Assembly (NCBI GenBank): GCA_002794775.1
Contig: NBAY01000073.1
Span: forward strand, 124,001-188,000
Length of the DNA: 64,000 nucleotides
Source: Porodaedalea pini
Lineage: Eukaryota; Basidiomycota; Agaricomycetes; Hymenochaetales; Hymenochaetaceae
Reading direction: 5' to 3'
Shown: piece by piece, positions 24,184 through 36,900 of the stretch
Numbering within the stretch: the stretch's first letter is position 1
How the letters are laid out: the number at the start of each line of letters is the position of its first letter
Program-made: the position numbers and the translations under genes
The notes under the pieces: model-generated
Databases searched by the model: none
What the model was told of the DNA's origin: nothing
Seen by the model: the letters and a program-made list of their open reading frames with translations, nothing else

Positions 24184-27100
24184 ATGCCCCGAGGCGTTCC
24201 AAATGCGAAGAAGGATGACTTGGGGATGCGCTATACGTCTTTCCATGCGCCTCTACTGTTCGTTCCAGAATCTCAACCATATTACGCATATCATTGAATT
24301 AACTAATTCTCTCTGAACAGAGCCAATCCGAAACTTACAGCGTCAAGCTATCTGAAATATGACTCGCAAACGGTCTGGGCGCGCAACGCCGCCCGCGTGA
24401 ACAAGAGCCGGATCGACGAGCTCGGCGTACACGAAGTGAGAAGGCATCTTCACTTCGCACGTATGCAGAAACTTCAACTCATGAAGCATTGACAGGGACG
24501 CCGTGGTTCCAAGGTACTCGTAATTCATCCCGGCTCACGTTGGCTACGCATTGGCCGTGCAGCGGACGTTGTACCTGTCGCAGTTCCGCATGTCATCGCT
24601 CGTCGCGTCCGCACGCCGCCCGCCACGCCGCCTGCGCCTCAGCTCTTCATCGTTCGTCCGGATAAAGGCAAGGATGTGGTCGACTCTGCCGAGGACCGGA
24701 AGGAGGATGATTGGGCTGCGACGGGGACGTCAGACGACCCGGTGCGTATTGTTGCAGCAGTCTTCAAGCGTTCCAAGCTGACTGTCTAATACAAAGATTG
24801 AGAGCAACATTGCACCCATCGTCACGGCACTTCGTGATCGAATGCGATTCTATAAGCTCCGTGTCATACCAAACGCCTCCAAAGTTGCATCATCGTTTAA
24901 CGAGCAAATGGTGGGCGAGGAGTCGCCGAATCCCGATCCACCTGCCCAGGATCTCCCCGAAGACAACGTGTTGGTCGGGGACAGAGTAAGCATGATCTCC
25001 GTTTCTCTTTCTCTTGTGTTTAACAGCTCGAAAGGTATTTGAGCTTCCAGATGATGCGCATCTCAATGGATACGCGGTCCGGTGGCCAATATACGCAGGG
25101 CGGTTCAATACACGGGACTACAACTCCCATCAGAGCATGCTAGGTGATGTCGAGGAAATCTGGAGAATGGTGATGAACGAGTATATAGGCATCGATTCAA
25201 AAACGTTCAAGGTGACGCTTTTGTCAATAAGCCAAAGCATACTAAGAACTCAAGTTACACAGGAATACTCTGTCGTTCTTGTTATTCCTGACGTATGGGA
25301 TAGGTTCTACGTGCGTGAACTTGTAAACATGCTGCTCTCGACCATGGGTTTCAGGCAAATTGTGTGCCAACAAGTATGAAGAAGAAAACATTTTGCTCTG
25401 TCGACTGCGTCTGACTTGTGATCGAGGAATCCGTTGCAGCCACATACGGTGCAGGGATATCAAATGCCTGCGTGATCGATATGGGCGCAGTGAAGACGAG
25501 TGTTTCGTGCGTTGATGACGGGCTTGTTCTTACCGATACAAGGTTAGGCCATTGCGTTCTTAAACATCGGCCTTTCATTCATATCTGTCAAGGCTGGTTT
25601 TATCAGTCGGTGGAGACGATGTCACAGAGTTGCTTTCTGTCCTCTTAGACCGGATTAGCTTTCCTTATAAAGAGCTAGATCTCAGGCGGATGCACGATTG
25701 GATCGTCATGGAAGATCTCAAATGTAGGATTTGTACATTGAACGAGGTGCGCTGTGTCCTCTCTAAGTTCTGTCTTTGTGCACGACTTACGCGATTGCGA
25801 AGGGTGACGTAGCTCTCAACCTCTACGACTTCTGGGTTCGACGGCCACGCAAGAATCCTGTGAAATACGGCTTGCGTGCATACGACGAAGTCATCCTCGC
25901 GCCTATGGTGAGCAGGCAACTTCTTTTCTTTTTTCACAATTATTGACGGGTATACTATTTTGCCTCTGTTTTGACAGGTTGTTTTTGATCAGCGCGTTGT
26001 CGACATTGAGCGCAAGCGCGATCTGTTACGAAGAGCAGGGAACCCTGACATATCTGATGAACTGATTGAGTACATCCATGACCAAGTGGTGCGATGAAAA
26101 ATTCCTAAGATATGTTCGCTCACTTATTCCTTGTCTTTTTATCGTGCAGACGAGCGCGATGCTAATCTCTACTCAGCACCTTATGCCTCAACCGCCTCCA
26201 CCAACTCTCAACGCACCATCCATTCCCGCTTCTGGTGCTGTTACACCGCAGTCTTTAGAAGGTGTTGTCCCTGATTTAGTGACGATGTCTTTGGAGTCTA
26301 ATTACGTGGAAAGCAGTTATAGCTTCAAAGCCCGACGAAGTGAAGAGCGGTGCGGCGCCGGCTGTCAACGAGGGTGTGAAGACCGAGGGGAAAGCGGAAG
26401 TCATCGACGTCGATGCAGACATGACGGATGCAGACATGAAAGAGAAATTGGATACAACACCGACGTCAGGACAAAATTCTAAATCACAGTCTGCAGAGCA
26501 GGACCAGCTTTCCGGGTCGACAACACCATCCCAACAAGAGCAGTCTCAACCTCAGTCTCAGAAGCAACAGACTCCGACGTCCACACGGAATGGGACTTCT
26601 ACTTCCACAACTCCCGGCACAGGTGATGCATCGGCATTGGCGACAGCTCCAGTTTATACGCCTGCACCACCTCAACCACTTGTACAGCCCCAAGTCTTCC
26701 CTGGTGGCTATCCTGTTGACGTCCCCTTTGAAGCAAGCAAATTACCCCTCGATGTCGCCATCTACAACAGTGCGCGCGCGGCGGGTGGAGACGATCGCAT
26801 TCGCAAGTACCTACAGGCGGTGCTTGTAGTAGGCGGGGGAGCACTGACACCTGGAATAGTGCACGCCTTGGAGAGTAGGCACGTATCATACTTCTTTCGA
26901 TGTGTGCTACCCCCTTCATGTGTCACAACGACTAATACTGCTCTCAGGCTCCAGGCAATTGCTACCCCACTTGTTCCCCACATGGAGAAAGTGCAGATCA
27001 TCCCGCCGCCGAAGGACATCGATCCACGTATGCTGGCGTGGAAGGGCGCTGCTGTGCTCGGGAAGATGGATGGTGTTGCCGACTTGTGGGTGACCGCCGC

Positions 27101-27250
27101 TGACTGGGTGAGCTTCTTTCACTGTCAGATGTTTCGTTTCCCTTCATCGTCCTTTTGTTCCCACTCATAGATTGATCTCTGACATGTATTCTCTTCTTTC
27201 AGGACCTCTTCGGGATGCGAGCCTTGAAGGAACGCTGCTATTATCTATAG
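24184..27250 (+). CDS. ARP8: Actin-related protein Arp8, INO80 complex
   Basis: A multi-exon gene starting MPRGVPNAKKDDLGMRYTSF. The first intron (24258-24320) joins FHAPL to LANPKLTASSYLKYDSQTVW. The actin fold follows: GSKVLVIHPGSRWLRIGRA, VPHVIARRVRTPP, a long insertion, RWPIYAGRFNTRDY, EYSVVLVIPDVWDR, ESVAATYGAGISNACVIDMG, LSVGGDDVTELL, then a long Ser/Gln/Thr-rich insert (about 26,330-26,650), and finally LVVGGGALTPGIVHALESR and a C-terminal end in MRALKERCYYL. The large inserts and this motif order match fungal Arp8, a nuclear subunit that binds DNA and histones in INO80 chromatin remodelling. An intron near 26,260-26,326 (GTGTTG donor) is needed to change frame within the insert. Exon borders other than the first are less certain. 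Confidence 0.9.
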
Positions 27251-28414
27251 GCCTGAACCAGGAATTGACTTCGAATTCCATGGGCTTGTTATCGCGTGTA
27301 TCTGTGCTGTATCTCATGTGTCTGGTATAATTTGTATTTGCCGGCTATGCGTCGGATGGACGGTCAAGTTGATGGCTGCTTCTCCATACCATGCTTCTCT
27401 GCACGTTGGCGCTTTATGCCCGCTGCTGGAAGTCTATAACGCATGGTCACATTCTGGGGTGCACAGAAGAGCGGAAGACGATAAAGTCTGTTTGTTCAGT
27501 GTCATCGGTTGGGAGAGAATACATCGGGAACTTCCACTCGCCGCCTTAACCTCTTGCCAGTGGTTTCCTTTCGCACAGCACGTCTGTGAAGAGTTGAAGG
27601 AAGAAGCGGTCACAGCCGCTTAACTATCTTTTCTACACTAAGTCTAGAAAAGTATTGTGCTTAGGACCGAATAAGCATTCTTCTCCCGACCCTGCACAAG
27701 TGTATTCTGAGATCACTGAAGAACTCCCAGCAATTCAACTTCCTGTGTAGGCAGAAAAGAAGACATACTTGAGTCGACGTGGGAATACCAACGGTGTTGA
27801 ATTCAAGGATGCGACTTGGGGCTTATCTATTCAATTGGCGAATTAAACATCTATACACAACAGCTGGACAAGTACAGTAGGATAATTAGAATACATACGT
27901 TACATGCTAGAGCGACAAACGACCGGACGAGTCTGTGGATGGTAGAACGTGATGGACAAACCATGAGTGTTGAAATTCGATATAGAGTTCATGCAGGGAT
28001 GATGAAAAAAAGACGTTAATGATGGTGGGTCAGATGAATCTTTGGTTTGAATTAAGCCGAGAAAACAGAATGTCGCAAGCTGATCGTCAAGACAGCTGAG
28101 GGAATGGTTTCGAGAAGTGCGTGATCGATTAAACGGAGAGGGAAGGCACCGAGGTGACATGTTTTCCAAAGAAGTGAATGGCTCGTCCCGCCGTTCCGAT
28201 GCATGACTGGTATACTGCAGGACCAAATCGACAAGATGATCATAACTAGCATAATAGCTGGTGCACTTCGGAAAGGGAATTCGGCGTTCCATGTGCAGGA
28301 AGGAACGAGCTGGATAGGGAAGACGAAGGTGTACAATAAATCAGTGACGAGTACCCGGAGACGAGGAGCAGCGAACATGTTGGATGTCGCGCTCAGAAGG
28401 AAATCGAAGCCTTT
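27251..28414. other. Intergenic region between converging genes
   Basis: 1.2 kb between the ends of Arp8 (+) and the RING gene (-). A 101-codon open frame at 27318-27623 has no recognisable features and I do not call it. Confidence 0.5.
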
Positions 28415-29579
28415 TCAGAGGCCCAGACGGTCCTTTATCTCGATGAATTCAATGCCGGTAAGAATATTCCAACGGGTGATGAGGCCATTCATCTGCAGAA
28501 GGCCCATACTGTGAAGATGTCAGTATATGCACAACTGAACAGCGTTGCGTTAGCAAGATATTGAAATTGGACGTACCGTTCACGGTCTAGCCAGTCTTGC
28601 CGCAATGCACCCCCTTCGCCCCAGGCCTCTATTCCCACCTCTCCGAGCTTTCCGGACGCGGGTTCCTCTATTTTAACTCTGGCCTCGCCGGCCTTGCAGG
28701 GTGTACGCGAAGTCGCATTCTGTTTATACTTGGCCTTCGGTCCGGCACATATTTCGGCTAGGCGTTCTATCATTCCCTTCAAAGTTTTCTCCGCCAGACG
28801 ATTGTGAGCGAACGGAATTGTAATGGTTGGGCGCGGGATGACGTCTGGTGTAATAATCAGGAGGGAACGGCATAGTGGACATGCAACGGATTCGTGCCAC
28901 GTCCCACAACCACGGTGCAGACGAGAAAAGAACCACTTTATGGTACATATGGCACAGAAGGAATGTCCGCATTCAGCCGGCGAAAGCATGTAAGGACAAG
29001 CACTATTAAGAATTCAGCCTGCATTCTTGTGGAGTGAACCATAGGAAAATTAAACTCACATAATTTCGAAGCATCTATCATGGTAGAATATGCAGTCAGA
29101 ACGGGTAAATTAAATCGCTAAAATAAAATTCTCACAGGGAACAAGTAAAGTACTCTTCGAGGTGCTTCAAGATGGCCTCGGCTTCGCGCTTCTCGAAAGT
29201 CTTCTCAAGATCCGCTTCCCGCTCGTCTAAGCTAAGCGTCCGCCTCCTCAGCTCACGTTCTCCATTCCTCAAGGCCTTCTCCCGCTCGGAAAGTTCCTCG
29301 CAAGTCAATACCTCCGGCTTGACCATCAGTGTCGGGGTGGCGGCGGAGTTTCTGACACGGAGAACACGCCCGTCGCTGGCCATACATGAACTTCTCCTCT
29401 TTCTTGTGGCATTGGAGCCAGAAATCCTCCTCCGCGGCTCAAGTCGCTCGAGCACACCTCCTGCTATGAGTAACAAGCATCAGCGCAACGCATGCCACAG
29501 TCATCGACGAAGCTCACTGTTGTTGAGGCGTGCCGAACGACGCGGCTTAGACCCTGATGCCGATGCTCTTTTGGACATA
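28415..29579 (-). CDS. Coiled-coil RING-finger protein, putative E3 ubiquitin ligase
   Basis: Five minus-strand exons starting at the ATG at 29579 (MSKRASASGSKPRRSARLNN). A basic N-terminus is followed by a charged, heptad-rich coiled coil (EELSEREKALRNGERELRRR, continuing to the KHLEEYF region). The RING is assembled from three exons: CSL, a 15-nt microexon (29074-29060) giving CFEI, then ACPYMLSPAECGHSFCAICT and, further on, ACPLCRSLL. The order C-x2-C, C-x-H-x2-C-x2-C, C-x2-C fits a zinc-binding RING. A helical segment (KTLKGMIERLAEICAG) and a last exon ending in EIKDRLGL follow. It probably transfers ubiquitin with an E2; substrate unknown. The 5' flank contains the palindrome GTCACGTGAC. 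Confidence 0.8.
29060..29074 (-). other. 15-nt microexon of the RING gene
   Basis: Flanked by an AG acceptor (CATGATAG) and a GTGAGT donor on the minus strand, these 15 bases add residues CFEI and one split codon. Without them the RING lacks its second zinc-binding cysteine and the frame is lost. Confidence 0.7.
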
Positions 29580-29690
29580 TTCTGTACAGCTTTGTTGCTT
29601 TACTGATGTGCGGCTTATGGTTGGGGGCGTGGTGGTCTTCAAGTAGCAGTACAGCTGTGACCGAAGCGCAAGCGCGCGCCTCCAGTCCGT

Positions 29691-29700
29691 GTCACGTGAC
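29691..29700. promoter_or_regulatory. GTCACGTGAC palindrome (bHLH/Cbf1-type site)
   Basis: A perfect 10-base palindrome with a CACGTG core, about 110 bases upstream of the RING gene start. CACGTG is the classic site for bHLH factors such as Cbf1 or Pho4. Binding here is inferred. Confidence 0.4.
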
Positions 29701-30603
29701 GTTTCAAAGAGAAAGCAACCACAATTTACAAAAAGCTTAAATCCAAGTCGCTCTTTTTCAAGTTATAGACCTCGTCGACTGCCAACAAATTGAACAATAC
29801 TAATGCTGAGCAGATGAAAGACTGCGTTACTATCGTATTCAAATATACTCTGGATTGTCACATCTTGACCACAAAGCTTAACTTGTTGTTCTGCAGAAGT
29901 TTCGCGAATTATAAGGTATGTCTTTATTGCCTATAACAGGACTATTTCGTGCCCACTAAACACAATCGGAAAACATCAACCTCCTCTTGCAGAAGGAGCG
30001 CGTACGGGTCTTAACTGGAGTAAGTGCACCGGTGTCTGACGGGCACTTATCACACAGACCACTGACCACGACGAAGTCTCGATCTTGCTTTCGTCCGCAT
30101 ATCGCAATCTTTTCAGCAGTACGATTCTCCGTCTCTGACGCGCCTTCTCGAGGAAATAAGATTGCTGTATTCAGTGGTTTTGTTTTGCGGGCCGGTTAGG
30201 TTGGTGGATCTGGACGCTTTACACTGTTCGGCGGTGCTTAATAGCCTTGAATGTTTCCTTTAAACTACTTCGATGTACCTGAGACGGTCCGCCTTTGACA
30301 AATCGGCGCGCTGTTCTCAGTGCAGCCGTGCATGTTCGGAGACGACCTCAATCCGAAGGGCCAAGGACTTTTTTCATGTCGGGACAATGGCGCGATAGTT
30401 GCCTTTTCTTATGGCCCGGCGTCCCTGGGACCTAATGTTCTGACCGGAAAAGCTGAAGTGAAGCATCTGGTGGGTTCAGCTTTTTCTTTCGCTTCTTTTT
30501 CAATGTCGGGTAAATACCAAGCTTAAATATGAGTCAGCAGTATCACATAGAATCTTTTTGAGAGAATAATCTCACAACCCCAAGTTCTTTATGAAACACC
30601 GGC

Positions 30604-30630
30604 TGGACTAGCTGGACTAGCTGGACTTCT
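30604..30630. repeat. Short tandem repeat GGACTAGCT
   Basis: About three head-to-tail copies of the 9-base unit GGACTAGCT. Confidence 0.7.
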
Positions 30631-32198
30631 ATTCCGCAGCTCTCAGCCGCTATCGCCTTATGCTATCGTGAAGAAAACGGCAGACTTAAAGTATCACTAT
30701 TCAAGCTCAAACACAATGACCTGTTTCTTCCCTCGTCATCTCGGCACTTTCCAAAGTCCTGCCTCGGTCTGGACGCCGACGCGACTGTCGCCTTCGTCAT
30801 CCATCCTGACGCACAGTGTTCCTAGACATCCGAGGGAATATTACTTATTCTGATCAGATTCATCACGATTCACAATAGTCCCCTGTATTGCACTGCAGTG
30901 CCGCAGGGCTTAAAACCTGATAACTTGTTCAATCACGAGTTGATTGTTCATGACTTCACTAGCTTTCACGATAAAGAAGAGAAGATTACGACAATCAGGA
31001 ACCGAGGGTGTGCGGGGTGATGAATGGATCAAATGATCACAAATGGTCAAATTGGAACGTTGCGCAGAGAAGGCATCGCAGCTCATTATTTCGGGTCGCT
31101 CTCACGAAGTAGTGATACATTGGCACTTCCCCGCGTCCCTTCTCGTGAGCAGGCTTTCCTGTCGGAGTGGCTCTTCTTCAGATCGGAAGACTTGCCATTA
31201 TCCGGAGGTCGTTACTGACGCCATCTTCAGGTGACTCAATCCCGCTCCTTTATCTCCCGCAGTCGCCCGGGATTAGTAGCAGAAAGGGACCTCTCTTTGA
31301 AAGGTACACAGATCATGTCTGCAGCTCATCGTCCGCATCTCGGAATGCCCTCGAGCTCCGGAATCAGGATTCATGCATGCCGTTTGTTCGGACATCTCCA
31401 CTTTATACCGACCCTGCCGCAGAACCGATAACGACGAGCTGCGATGTAGCCGCGAGGCGGGCGCATCGCATCTCGGTGCTCGCAAAACTCCTTTCTTATA
31501 CTAGTAGCGCGAAGAAAGCTTATTGAAGTCTATTGTTTATCCCCCGCAGCTGCGTACTCGGAATGATCTCATCACGGGGCCAGAAATACCTCAGCTGGTG
31601 CTGATTAGGAATGGATCAATATAATTATTGGAAACACTAATTTAGTTACAGTTGGATTTACCTCCCAAAAATGCAATACCTGGTATACATGCAGCTTATC
31701 CCGCAATCCGTTAATAATTTGGCATCGGATCAGCACCGTCGGTCTGGCGCTCGACAATGGAATGCCGCAGACGCTTCGCTTCGGATCTCTCCTCTGTACG
31801 GTGCGGTAGACGTTTCAAATTATGCCTCATAGCAGAACTCAGAAGACACATGCAGCCTTGTACACTCGAGTTCCGAGAGGCAAATCTACGCGTCGCGGGA
31901 GAACCCCCAATCCGTTTCGAACTAACGAATGGCCTGACGAAGGCTGATGACCCCTTGTACTCGACACCCCATTCGGATAGATGTCTACGGTTCCCTGCGG
32001 TCTGGGCAGGGGAGAACTGTCAATCGGGACGGTCAGCCGATTTTGTCGAGTCATTCATTCAAACCTCGGCGGAGGCAATAGCAGGAAGCCTACTCGGTGA
32101 TGGCGTCGGTCGGCCTCTGCCGGACTCGAGCCTTCATTACGCGCTGAAGAAGCTCCTCTATTGATCCGCTGCATCGTTGGGGTAGTGCAAGTGCCGGT

Positions 32199-32214
32199 GG
32201 GGGGGGGGGGGGGG
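32199..32214. repeat. G16 homopolymer run
   Basis: Sixteen consecutive G on the plus strand in the gene-poor region left of the Con7-like gene. Confidence 0.95.
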
Positions 32215-33892
32215 CATCTAGAATACACTTCCGTAACCAGGTAAGCCAGTTATGGTGCGTGCCACTGAACTTAGGTTCGTCCTGGTCATCAAGCTGGTTG
32301 AGCGGCCCGAGCCTTTAAGAAACTGCCAGTGTTTCAAGCGTAAGTCTATTCAACGTGCTCGATGGACTTTGCCGCACGAGTGGGTTGGAGGCCGCAAACT
32401 CTCAACTACGAGCTAGAAGCAAGTCGATGACAGTTTGTCGGTTTCGCGGACGTGAAGATCTAGCGGATGTCTACGATTTTACACGCGCTTATTCAGAGGA
32501 ACGCTGACCAGAAGTTTTTCTGGATCTGTTAGTAGAGATGTTTGAGAATCGAGACTTGGTTAGATTTCGTCAAAATGCGAACTTGCTTGTGCAGCACTAG
32601 TACAGTATTTCGCCTAGCCTATCGAGACTATTAGCTCATGCTTGAATGCGGGGCGCCGCATAGCGTCTCACATCCAAAGCTTGAAGACTGATAGCATTTT
32701 GCCGACTAACCTGTCGATGTCCCAGACTCTGAGCGATTGCGTCGGTCTGGCAATCGCGATATTCTGAAACGCTAGCATCAACCACACAGATTCAGCCAGT
32801 TCGCAGACAAAACCGTACAAGACTTGGAAAGACTATATTTTTTTTAAAAAGTATTTTCTACTTTGGATTGCAAAACGGGCCCAGCGTGTTCCAAAAGAGT
32901 GCACGGAAGAAGAAAGAAGAGACCCAGACGTATATGAGTGCCGATCATTGCAATGAAACGACGATCACTTACGTTACATCTCCATCGACTATCCAGTCTA
33001 GGCAGTCCTTCGGAGAGTCTAACGCCACCGCAACAGTCCGAGGCGGAGTTTGTTTTGTCTAGCTCCTCCTGACTGGCTGACACCTGCAGGATTGCCTCAT
33101 CCGCTCGCGATCGCCTTTTCGTTGCTCTTTGGCTGCAGGACAATATTAATAAGCGACTGCGACTGCGAAATGAGGAAGGAAACTGGGATCATTCTACCGA
33201 TAAGGGTTCCTTACATAATTGGCAATATTAATGCGTATCATCTGCCAGCTTTTCATTTGTCTGAACTCGGAAGATTGGCGTGTCGTTTCAGCCTGATGGC
33301 AGTTGAATGAAAGCTACAGAAAAGGATGGACACTCAAGGGAGGGGAGACTTGCTGCGAGAAGAGCTGTATGAAATTGGCCCGTTCGAGATGCGCCGCTCT
33401 CGGTGCTTCTGTCTAGTATGTCCGTCCCTTTGCATTGTCTGCATCCGAGTCGTGTAAACCCGTGCGTTACTTGCGCTAGGTTTCACACCAAATCTCGACA
33501 GCGATTCCTTTTAGCGTCGATTATGATATTGAAACCCGAGCGGATCAGCGACTTCTGGATGAGAAACTGGGCGAGAGAGCGTCCCCGTTCGCCCGTTCTG
33601 AACGAAATGAATCCCGCAGACGCGTACACGGAAGCAAAACAAAGAGAGAATCACGTTACGAGCGTTCCCTTGCAATATCTTTCTGCCTGCCTTGCATCAA
33701 AAGTTAATTGATAATCACATTAATACTGGGCGCTTGGAACTCAGGAGGGGGCTTCTACTTAATTTCTTGCAGGCGCGGACAACGTGTCCCGGAACTCTGT
33801 TGCTGCCCAACCTCCCCGCTGCGCCGTCCTACCACGATAACTATGATTCCGCGGGGCCGTACGGTACAGCATACAGGGAACGCCGATCGGGA

Positions 33893-33902
33893 GGGGGGGG
33901 GG
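33893..33902. repeat. G10 homopolymer run
   Basis: Ten consecutive G on the plus strand in the same gene-poor region. Confidence 0.95.
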
Positions 33903-36900
33903 TTCTTACGCATCAAATCCTCACGGCGCCTGGCCGATGAGAGCAATTGCTCGCGGACAGGGCATTAAGGTACGACAGGCACCACTCAGCATCGGGTCCT
34001 GAACGAACGGTCCTGAGTTCATGCTACATTTTTTTGTAACCCCCAATCTCGTGATCAATCTGTATGTATTTTATCAAGCAACGCAACGCCGTTTTTGTGC
34101 GATTTATATTTCGTGTTGGGCCCGCTGATGAAGAGGGGATGATAAAGAGGGGAGGGGAGGTCGTCGTAAGGGGCACAATGGGTGGAGTGAATGGGGGTTG
34201 CGCGCCTGACAGGCTCTCTAATTATTTGGAATTAGAATGGAGTGATGCTGCACGGGGTGTTGGTTTGGACTGAAGGACGGAGATCGGGAGAACCTCAGGT
34301 GCGTCGCTGTACTTCGAGAAAATCCAGCGGCGACGCGCAGCCTGTCATCCGTTGCATGGGCGATGTCTAATGTATGGATACTAAGATCGATTCGGTCTTC
34401 GAACACGCCTTATTTCCTCGCAAGTGAGCTGAGCTTCTACACACCCGCGGCCACCCGGATCGGGTGGGGACCTAGACAACCAATCTCGAGGCAATCTCTC
34501 TCTGTGCCCGTCTCTCGCACCTTCTCCTTCGCGCCATCTTTCATTCACGTGGGAGTTCTCCGTTAATTGCATGTTGTCTGAGCCTGCTATTTTAGTATCA
34601 TAGTGTAGCAGAAGCCACCAGTGGTCCTGCGCAGCAGCAGCAGCAGCAGTAGGAGGCCAACAGCACTGCAGAAAAGACAGGGTTTGATAGCCGCGCACTG
34701 CCAATGGCATCACGACCGCGTCCGGTCTGTGGCTTATCTTCCCAACAGAATCAGAATCAGAACGGGGAGGACGGAACAGAATGGCCAGCCTCGCACCGAG
34801 AGAAGCCGCTGCGCTATTCCATTCTACGAACTCAAGCTTCGTGATGCGGGAAGCAGCGCCAGCGCCGGCCGCGACACTGCGTGTGGATTGACCCCGGTGC
34901 GGACGTGGAAAATGCTCTGGACTGAAGACACAGGACAGGCCCCCTTCTTCCTTCTGAACGTGATCATGAATACGAACGTGAAGGCCTGCCAGGTTGCCGC
35001 GACGTCGACGGATTGAATTGTTCAGAGTTTCCTTTTGCCCCCTCCTCGTGTCTTGTCTTGCTCTCAGGATGTGTATCTTTGCTATCGGCGCGTACGCGCG
35101 CAGTACTTATTAGTATATATGACACGGAGATTGCATCGCAGGCAGTTGGAAGACACAAACGTGTTTCGCGGGAGTGAGTGTAAACGTTTTCTGATGGCAC
35201 CGTCTCAGCTGAGAATGCCGGGCATGTAACAGTGGTATACCCGAACGGCGGATGTCTCCCAGCGACAGACTGCAGGTGCCCCCCTCCGGTCGTCTTGGGA
35301 TCATACGAGTGCGCGCGCACGTTGTCAGTGAGACACATGTACAGTTTGCGAGAGTCGACGATGACGACGAGGTTCAGCCTGAGTAGTCCCGAAAGAACAA
35401 GGGATCCCAATTGGGGATTAATACTGTTTGATTCGAAGATTAGTGGACAATGGACGTTGCAACAGGCCCGGGGAGGGTGGGCGGAAAAGGAGAAGCCGGG
35501 AGCGTCCGATCCACGCGTACGAGACTCAAAGTTCGAGATGCTCGAGCTGACAGAACGAATATTAATGTCGCGTCTCTCGAGCTGAATGGGTTTTCCAAGT
35601 CGAGCATGATTGAACCTTTTCTTTCGCTTTGTTTGCGTGTTCCGAATACGACGTTTGAGTGTACATGCATGCATGCAGAAGCAAGTTTTTGAATGCAAGA
35701 ATGATAATGGTTCTTGCGTCCGAGACAGCGAAACACGCGGAAGCAAACTCTGTTTCTTATTGCAATCACAATCACTGGATCACCTTCATCAAGCACATGA
35801 TCAGACAATCACTCGCCATCTGCCCGATGCGTGATCTCATTGCAATCCACACTTGCTGTGTTTTATTGAGAAAGAAGCAGACGCGTGACACAACGATGTG
35901 GATTGGAATCTGGACGACTGATGACGCGCAACGGCGCTCGCAATTACGGACAAATCACGTACGCGCACGCGAAGAAGGGGCGAATTTTCGTGATTCGATT
36001 CGATCCGATTCGATTTGGATGCTGATGCTGATGACGATTCCGATTCCGATTTCCGACCTCCGCGCGTGTTTGGGATCGGCGTGGACAGTAATAATCGCGT
36101 AGTACTACGCGGGACGATATTGATGTGCTGCTATGCTTCTGCGCCACCGTCGGTGTTTGTGGGTGGCGTATGCGAGCGGCGGGACCGCGCAGGTGCAAGC
36201 GCCCGCGTGCGGATGATCATTGGACAATCTTCTAGGTTTCAATCCACGTCGGTTCATGTAAGAGATCATGACACGAACAGATCACATCAGAGCAAAGCCC
36301 AGATGCAATACGAAAAAAAGAATCGCTGAAGACAGAGAGCATTGAGTACTGATAAATGGATTGTTCGCAAAGGCGTTTCGCTGGATCCATGGATGAGGGA
36401 CGAATCGACAGCGTTCTTTAATCTGAATTTTGGATTCGGGATTTTAGATTCAGGCCTCTCTGAGTCTGAATGAGTTTCCTTCGTGAGCCGGGTTTTCGCC
36501 AGCGCGGGCCGCGGCCGCGGGTGCGGTGCGGGCACCATCGGACTTCCGACGTCGGGAGTAGAGCCGCAGAGCCGAGTAATTCGAACTCTAAAATGAATGA
36601 ATATATAAACGAGTAAATGGAAAAAAAAATAGGAAAAAAAAGGATTCGGGTGTGTGTGTCAGGTGGGATAAAGCTGAGACACCTTCGCGCGTTCCGAATC
36701 GTATGTTAATGTTCTCTTCCCTGCCTTCCTGTTCTTCTTTTTCCTTCATACCTTCCTTTTCTATTCTCTCTTTTCTTTCAACAGATGTGTCGCGCGTTTG
36801 CCGAGTGGATACTTCTTTTCTCGCTTGAGCTTGTGGAGGGCTTACACGTATGTTGTGGAGATGGAAGAGAGAGGGAAAACACATGATCGTGACATCTGCA

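Noticed and set aside
27318..27623. 101-codon plus-strand frame after Arp8
   Set aside because: Lies in the likely 3' flank of Arp8, no domain, no homologous pattern known to me.
29804..30050. Possible small spliced gene with donor GTATGT near 29,915 and acceptor CTTGCAG near 29,991
   Set aside because: Splice-like signals are present but no resulting peptide is recognisable and the frame is not stable.
31757..32164. 135-codon open frame on plus in the gene-poor region
   Set aside because: No recognisable domain, no exon context and no coding-like composition; left as unsupported.
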